NCBI GenBank assembly: GCA_945787485.1
Contig: CALZHV010000071.1
Location: forward strand, 1-9,889
Source: an uncultured Lachnospiraceae bacterium
GTDB lineage: Bacteria > Bacillota > Clostridia > Lachnospirales > Lachnospiraceae
Direction of reading: 5' to 3'
Length of the DNA stretch: 9,889 nucleotides
Below, in pieces: positions 7,305-9,889 of the stretch. Both the position numbers and the translations under genes were made by a program. Under the pieces are notes generated by a model, which searched no databases, was not told the origin of the DNA, and saw only the letters and a list, made by a program, of their open reading frames with translations. Position 1 is the stretch's first letter. Each line of letters begins with the position of its first letter.

Positions 7305-7820
7305 TTACAGTTGTAAATCAATATTATTCTTTGTAAGAAGATTTTGTAATTTTTCTATTATTAAATCTTTTTCATCAAGCTGAGACTTTTGTTCGTCAAG
7401 CTGAGACTTTTGTTCATCAAGCTGAGACTTTTGTTCATCAAGCAATTCTTGTTGTTTTTCAATAATTTCCTTCTGTGTATCAACCAAATAATTAATAGAA
7501 TTATAATCAAGTTCTGCAATCATCTGAGAATACATATCAATCACCCCATTCACATCATTTCTATAATAAGAGATTTCTTCGTAAATCTCCGATAACCAAG
7601 GATATAATTCTATGAGCTTTGATACATCATCAATACTGCTTGTTGTCAAAAATGATAACCATCCAACAAGTCTGTCGTCTGAAATATCAGTCTCATTATT
7701 ATGTAATTTATCATAGAAAAATTCTTCAAATATGTCAAGTGCGTTAAGGTAGTATTCTTGTATAAGATCAAGCTCAAGGTCGCAATCAAACTTAGGCTTG
7801 CCTTCATTTTGTATTACTTT
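7305..7820 (-). pseudogene. Truncated Rpn-family (PD-(D/E)XK recombination-promoting nuclease / putative transposase) gene, C-terminal part
   Basis: The minus-strand frame is open for 171 codons from the base next to the LysR stop codon to TAA at 7307-7305. It has no ATG near its beginning, no ribosome binding site and no nuclease core. The first about 70 residues (KVIQNEGKPKFDCDLEL, YLNALDIFEEFFYDK, DDRLVGWLSFLTTSSIDD) and the following LIELYPWLSEIYEEI and DMYSQMIAELD match, by eye, the C-terminal half of Lachnospiraceae Rpn-family proteins, which are usually about 300 residues. It ends in a coiled coil with LDEQKSQ heptads. The missing N-terminal half would hold the catalytic PD-(D/E)XK residues. 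Possible internal starts exist: TTG at 7649, and an ATG (GVIDMYSQ) with GGGGTG just upstream. A short non-nuclease product is thus conceivable but unproven. Confidence 0.75.
7371..7443 (-). repeat. 21-base tandem repeat encoding coiled-coil heptads
   Basis: Three full 21-base units (7371-7391, 7392-7412, 7413-7433) plus a ten-base partial fourth unit. The units differ at one base only (TTCATC versus TTCGTC). Each encodes seven residues, LDEQKSQ on the minus strand, one heptad of a coiled coil. Because the unit is a multiple of three, gain or loss of copies changes coiled-coil length without breaking frame. Such repeat tails are common in Rpn-family proteins. Confidence 0.95.
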
Positions 7821-8795
7821 TTATATCTCACAAAATTCTATAAATTTTTGAAGTGCAACTGATTTTGCGTTGCTTTTAGTATATATAAAACCAACTGATC
7901 TTTTAGGAATTGGTTTTTCTAATGGCAATTCTTTGATTTGACCACTTGCAAGATGGTCTTTGGCAAATTCTCTGACAACTCCGGCAACACCCATACCGAT
8001 AGATGCAAAGTCAATGAGAAGATCCATATTAGATATTTCAAATATCTGGCTAGGATGAATATTACATTCCTCCAGATAATCATCTATATATTTTCTTGTA
8101 ATATTCGTTGATTCGAGAAGCATAAGATTGGACTTTTCAATAATCTCAGTAGTTGATATTTTTTCACCCTCCTTTATTTCGAGCAAAGGAGTCAGATTGC
8201 CTGCAAACATCCAGGGATTATCTGTTTCTTCAAGCTTTTCTTCCGTTTCACGAAGACGAAGATTATTAAGATAAGAATCATTTGCCACAAATATATCATG
8301 TATTTCACGTACCTTCTTGTATGTATATCCGGAAGGAATGTCGGTATGGCATATAAGCCCTATATCTATTTTATTGGCTTGTAAAAGCTTTATTGTGTTT
8401 ACGGTTGAGTGACAGTCTATAGTTACTTTGATATGAGGATTTTCAAAAATAAAATCCTGTAAATAATCAAGTAATATATATTTGCACAAAGATGTACTTA
8501 CACCAATTCTAAGCTGACCAATGCCAAGCTCGCTGATACGCTTTATTTCATCCTCACCTTCAGAAATGCTTTCAAAGGCATTCTTAACGTGCTCAAATAA
8601 AATCTCACCTTCATCGGTAAGAAAAACGCCTTTAGCCGTACGTGAAAAAAGCTTAACACCGAGGCCTTCCTCTAATTTGGATATAGACTTACTTATGGCA
8701 GGCTGGCTAATGTATAAAATATCAGCAGCATGACTGATATTACCTGTTTTTGCAACTGTATAAAATGTTCTGTAGTTATTTAAATTTTCAAACAT
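7821..8795 (-). CDS. LysR-family transcriptional regulator, likely controlling leucine biosynthesis
   Basis: DNA-binding regulator of the LysR type. The 324-residue protein has an N-terminal winged helix-turn-helix, with NISHAADILYISQPAISKSI (19-38) and the following LEEGLGVKLFSR, the family hallmark. A linker helix and an effector-binding domain follow from about residue 90 (IGQLRIGVSTSLCKYILL). It is slightly longer than the usual 290-305 residues, with an acidic insertion around 180-210. The gene is divergent from leuC, and a perfect palindrome with T-N11-A spacing lies between them, so it probably activates leuC and the rest of a leu operon, perhaps sensing a pathway intermediate such as isopropylmalate (inference; the effector is not visible). 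Its start is supported by the run AGGGGGG (about 8803-8809) upstream of ATG. No terminator follows directly; transcripts would run to the hairpin at 7259-7292. Confidence 0.92.
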   Translation of the reverse strand: MFENLNNYRTFYTVAKTGNISHAADILYISQPAISKSISKLEEGLGVKLFSRTAKGVFLTDEGEILFEHVKNAFESISEGEDEIKRISELGIGQLRIGVSTSLCKYILLDYLQDFIFENPHIKVTIDCHSTVNTIKLLQANKIDIGLICHTDIPSGYTYKKVREIHDIFVANDSYLNNLRLRETEEKLEETDNPWMFAGNLTPLLEIKEGEKISTTEIIEKSNLMLLESTNITRKYIDDYLEECNIHPSQIFEISNMDLLIDFASIGMGVAGVVREFAKDHLASGQIKELPLEKPIPKRSVGFIYTKSNAKSVALQKFIEFCEI

Positions 8796-8833
8796 AGTAA
8801 AACCCCCCCTGAAATTATTAAAATAAAAATTAA

Positions 8834-8839
8834 ATTATA
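8834..8839 (-). promoter_or_regulatory. Candidate -10 element of the LysR gene
   Basis: On the minus strand these bases read TATAAT, a perfect -10 hexamer, which would start transcription near 8828 and give a leader of about 33 bases. The -35 position 17 bases upstream is a poor match, so the promoter may be weak or assisted. Many AT-rich alternatives exist in this spacer. Confidence 0.4.
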
Positions 8840-8877
8840 TCCCATATCCAATATTTATCATATACATATACAATAGA

Positions 8878-8894
8878 TATAACTTGAAGTTATA
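8878..8894. promoter_or_regulatory. LysR-type operator (T-N11-A palindrome)
   Basis: TATAACTTGAAGTTATA is a perfect inverted repeat with eight-base arms around a central G. It contains the T-N11-A spacing typical of LysR-family binding sites. Its centre (8886) is about 64 bases upstream of the inferred leuC start near 8950, the usual place of a LysR recognition site, and about 58 bases upstream of the inferred LysR gene start. Binding by the adjacent regulator is inferred from position and symmetry. Confidence 0.8.
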
Positions 8895-8904
8895 CATGCC
8901 ATAC

Positions 8905-8924
8905 ATAATATATATTTTTATTAT
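8905..8924. promoter_or_regulatory. Possible second LysR contact site near -35 of leuC
   Basis: ATAATATATATTTTTATTAT is an imperfect inverted repeat with outer arms ATAATA and TATTAT, centred at about 8914.5. With transcription starting near 8950 it would centre at about -35, where LysR-type activators contact a second, weaker activation site. The stretch is very AT-rich, so chance symmetry is possible. Confidence 0.35.
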
Positions 8925-8933
8925 ATCTTTCTT

Positions 8934-8944
8934 TGTGATAAAAT
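8934..8944 (+). promoter_or_regulatory. Candidate extended -10 of leuC
   Basis: TGTGATAAAAT holds a TG extension and an AT-rich -10-like hexamer (GATAAA at 8937-8942 or TAAAAT at 8939-8944). No good -35 exists 17 bases upstream, as expected for an activator-dependent promoter. An alternative is TTGAAG (8884-8889) with TAATAT (8906-8911), which would overlap the operator and imply repression instead. Confidence 0.4.
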
Positions 8945-8988
8945 CAACATCAATATAATAATTTTAATGAAAAAAGGAGGAAATTCCT

Positions 8989-9889
8989 ATGGGAATGACA
9001 ATGACACAGAAAATTCTTGCTGCTCATGCAGGACTTCCTAGCGTAGAAGCAGGACAGTTGATTGAGGCAAGTCTTGATTTAGTATTAGGCAATGATGTTA
9101 CTACGCCTGTTGCTATTCATGAGATGGAGAAGTTTAATAAAAAAGAGGTTTTCGACAAAGAAAAGATTGCTCTTGTAATGGATCATTTTACTCCTAATAA
9201 AGATATAAAGAGTGCTGAGCATTGTAAATGTGTAAGAAATTTCTCAAATGAAAACGAGATAAAGAATTTCTTTGATGTTGGTGAGATGGGTATCGAGCAT
9301 GCCCTCCTTCCTGAAAAAGGACTTATTGTAGCCGGTGAGACTTGTATCGGCGCAGATTCACATACATGTACATATGGTGCACTTGGTGCATTTTCAACAG
9401 GTGTTGGTAGTACAGATATGGCTGCAGGTATGGTTACAGGAAAAGCATGGTTTAAAGTTCCTTCAGCAATCAAGTTTAATATAGTAGGAGAGAAAGCTCC
9501 TTGGATTAGCGGAAAGGATGTTATTCTTCACATTATCGGTATGATAGGTGTTGATGGTGCTTTATACAAGTCAATGGAATTCGTTGGCGAGGGTATCAAA
9601 AATCTTACAATGGATGACCGTTTTACAATTGCCAATATGGCTATTGAAGCAGGTGCAAAGAACGGTATCTTCCCTGTAGATGAGCTTACCATTGAGTATA
9701 TGAAAGAACATTCAACAAAGACATTCACAAAGTATGAAGCAGACGAAGATGCAGAGTATGATGAAGTTGTTGAAATTGATCTTTCGGCAGTTCGTCCGAC
9801 CGTTGCTTTCCCACATCTTCCTGGAAACGCCAAGACCATCGATGAAATTGAAGCGATGGAACCAATTAAGATCGATCAGGTTGTAATTG
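8989..9889 (+). CDS. leuC: 3-isopropylmalate dehydratase large subunit, HacA/LeuC type, 3' partial
   Basis: Catalytic subunit of the [4Fe-4S] enzyme that isomerises 2-isopropylmalate to 3-isopropylmalate in leucine synthesis, working with the small subunit LeuD. The visible 300 codons open with MTQKILAAHAG and contain LVLGNDVTTPVAIHE, MDHFTPNKDIKSAEHCK, and GADSHTCTYGALGAFSTGVG, whose Cys127 is the first iron-sulfur ligand. The window ends after DQVVI, just before the expected SCTNG motif and the remaining cluster cysteines; family members of this clostridial/archaeal type are about 420 residues, so roughly 120 are missing. AGGAGG (8975-8980) lies eight bases before ATG; a second in-frame ATG at codon 3 is less well placed. 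It is divergent from the LysR gene and probably heads a leu operon that continues downstream. Homoaconitase-like paralogues share this architecture, but the context favours LeuC. Confidence 0.95.
   Translation, partial: MGMTMTQKILAAHAGLPSVEAGQLIEASLDLVLGNDVTTPVAIHEMEKFNKKEVFDKEKIALVMDHFTPNKDIKSAEHCKCVRNFSNENEIKNFFDVGEMGIEHALLPEKGLIVAGETCIGADSHTCTYGALGAFSTGVGSTDMAAGMVTGKAWFKVPSAIKFNIVGEKAPWISGKDVILHIIGMIGVDGALYKSMEFVGEGIKNLTMDDRFTIANMAIEAGAKNGIFPVDELTIEYMKEHSTKTFTKYEADEDAEYDEVVEIDLSAVRPTVAFPHLPGNAKTIDEIEAMEPIKIDQVVI

Noticed and set aside
7371..7443. Short CRISPR-like array
   Set aside because: The units are directly adjacent without spacers, are 21 bases long and encode heptads in frame; they are a coding tandem repeat.
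7389..7595. Plus-strand 68-codon open frame rich in Phe, Leu and Ile
   Set aside because: It reads the complement of the coiled-coil repeat; the apparent hydrophobicity is an artefact of antisense Glu/Lys/Gln codons.
7305..7649. Independent 114-residue gene starting at TTG 7649
   Set aside because: The frame stays open upstream with matching Rpn-family sequence and there is no ribosome binding site at 7649, so it is better described as part of a truncated gene.
8945..8988. Leucine T-box or leader peptide upstream of leuC
   Set aside because: The short leader has no leucine-rich frame, antiterminator motif or terminator hairpin.
9183..9839. Minus-strand open frames opposite leuC
   Set aside because: LeuC sequence is clear on the plus strand through the window end; the antisense frames have no support.

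Overview
The window looks like chromosomal DNA of a low-GC Gram-positive anaerobe of the Clostridia, most likely a Lachnospiraceae-type gut or rumen bacterium. This is an inference from AT-rich codon use, strong AGGAGG ribosome binding sites, a glucosaminidase with cadherin-like and dockerin modules, a DUF2225 protein, an Rpn-type fragment with coiled-coil heptads, and a clostridial HacA-type LeuC. No rRNA, tRNA, CRISPR array, insertion sequence or phage gene was seen. No gene-free stretch exceeds about 200 bases.

Layout. (1) 2-3508, plus strand: a two-gene cell-surface unit. The first gene (5' end outside the window) encodes an SH3 - GH73-like glucosaminidase - cadherin-like - dockerin protein. 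The second, 21 bases downstream, encodes a secreted, membrane-anchored protein with an N-terminal cohesin-like domain, a cadherin-like domain, an unrecognised domain, one transmembrane helix and a cytoplasmic tail. A dockerin enzyme next to a cohesin anchor suggests a small, non-cellulosomal cohesin-dockerin system that docks a peptidoglycan hydrolase at the membrane. This is the most interesting feature here. (2) 3613-6925, plus strand: a near-consensus promoter, glnS, a DUF2225 zinc-binding protein and a permuted NlpC/P60-like protein, closed by an intrinsic terminator. (3) 7008-7226, plus strand: a small conserved-looking protein of unknown role. A bidirectional terminator (7259-7292) separates it from convergent genes. 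(4) 7305-8795, minus strand: an N-terminally truncated Rpn-family fragment, fused in frame directly behind the stop codon of a LysR-family regulator gene. (5) 8796-8988: a divergent control region with a perfect T-N11-A operator palindrome. (6) 8989-9889, plus strand: the 5' part of leuC, cut by the window end just before its SCTNG iron-sulfur motif.

How the parts fit together. The LysR regulator and leuC are divergent. The palindrome lies about 64 bases upstream of the inferred leuC transcription start, and a second imperfect inverted repeat lies near -35, the textbook arrangement for LysR-type activation. No T-box or leader peptide is seen upstream of leuC, so the regulator is the likely control of leucine synthesis. 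The glnS operon is housekeeping. The Rpn fragment appears to be the residue of a decayed mobile or defence gene.
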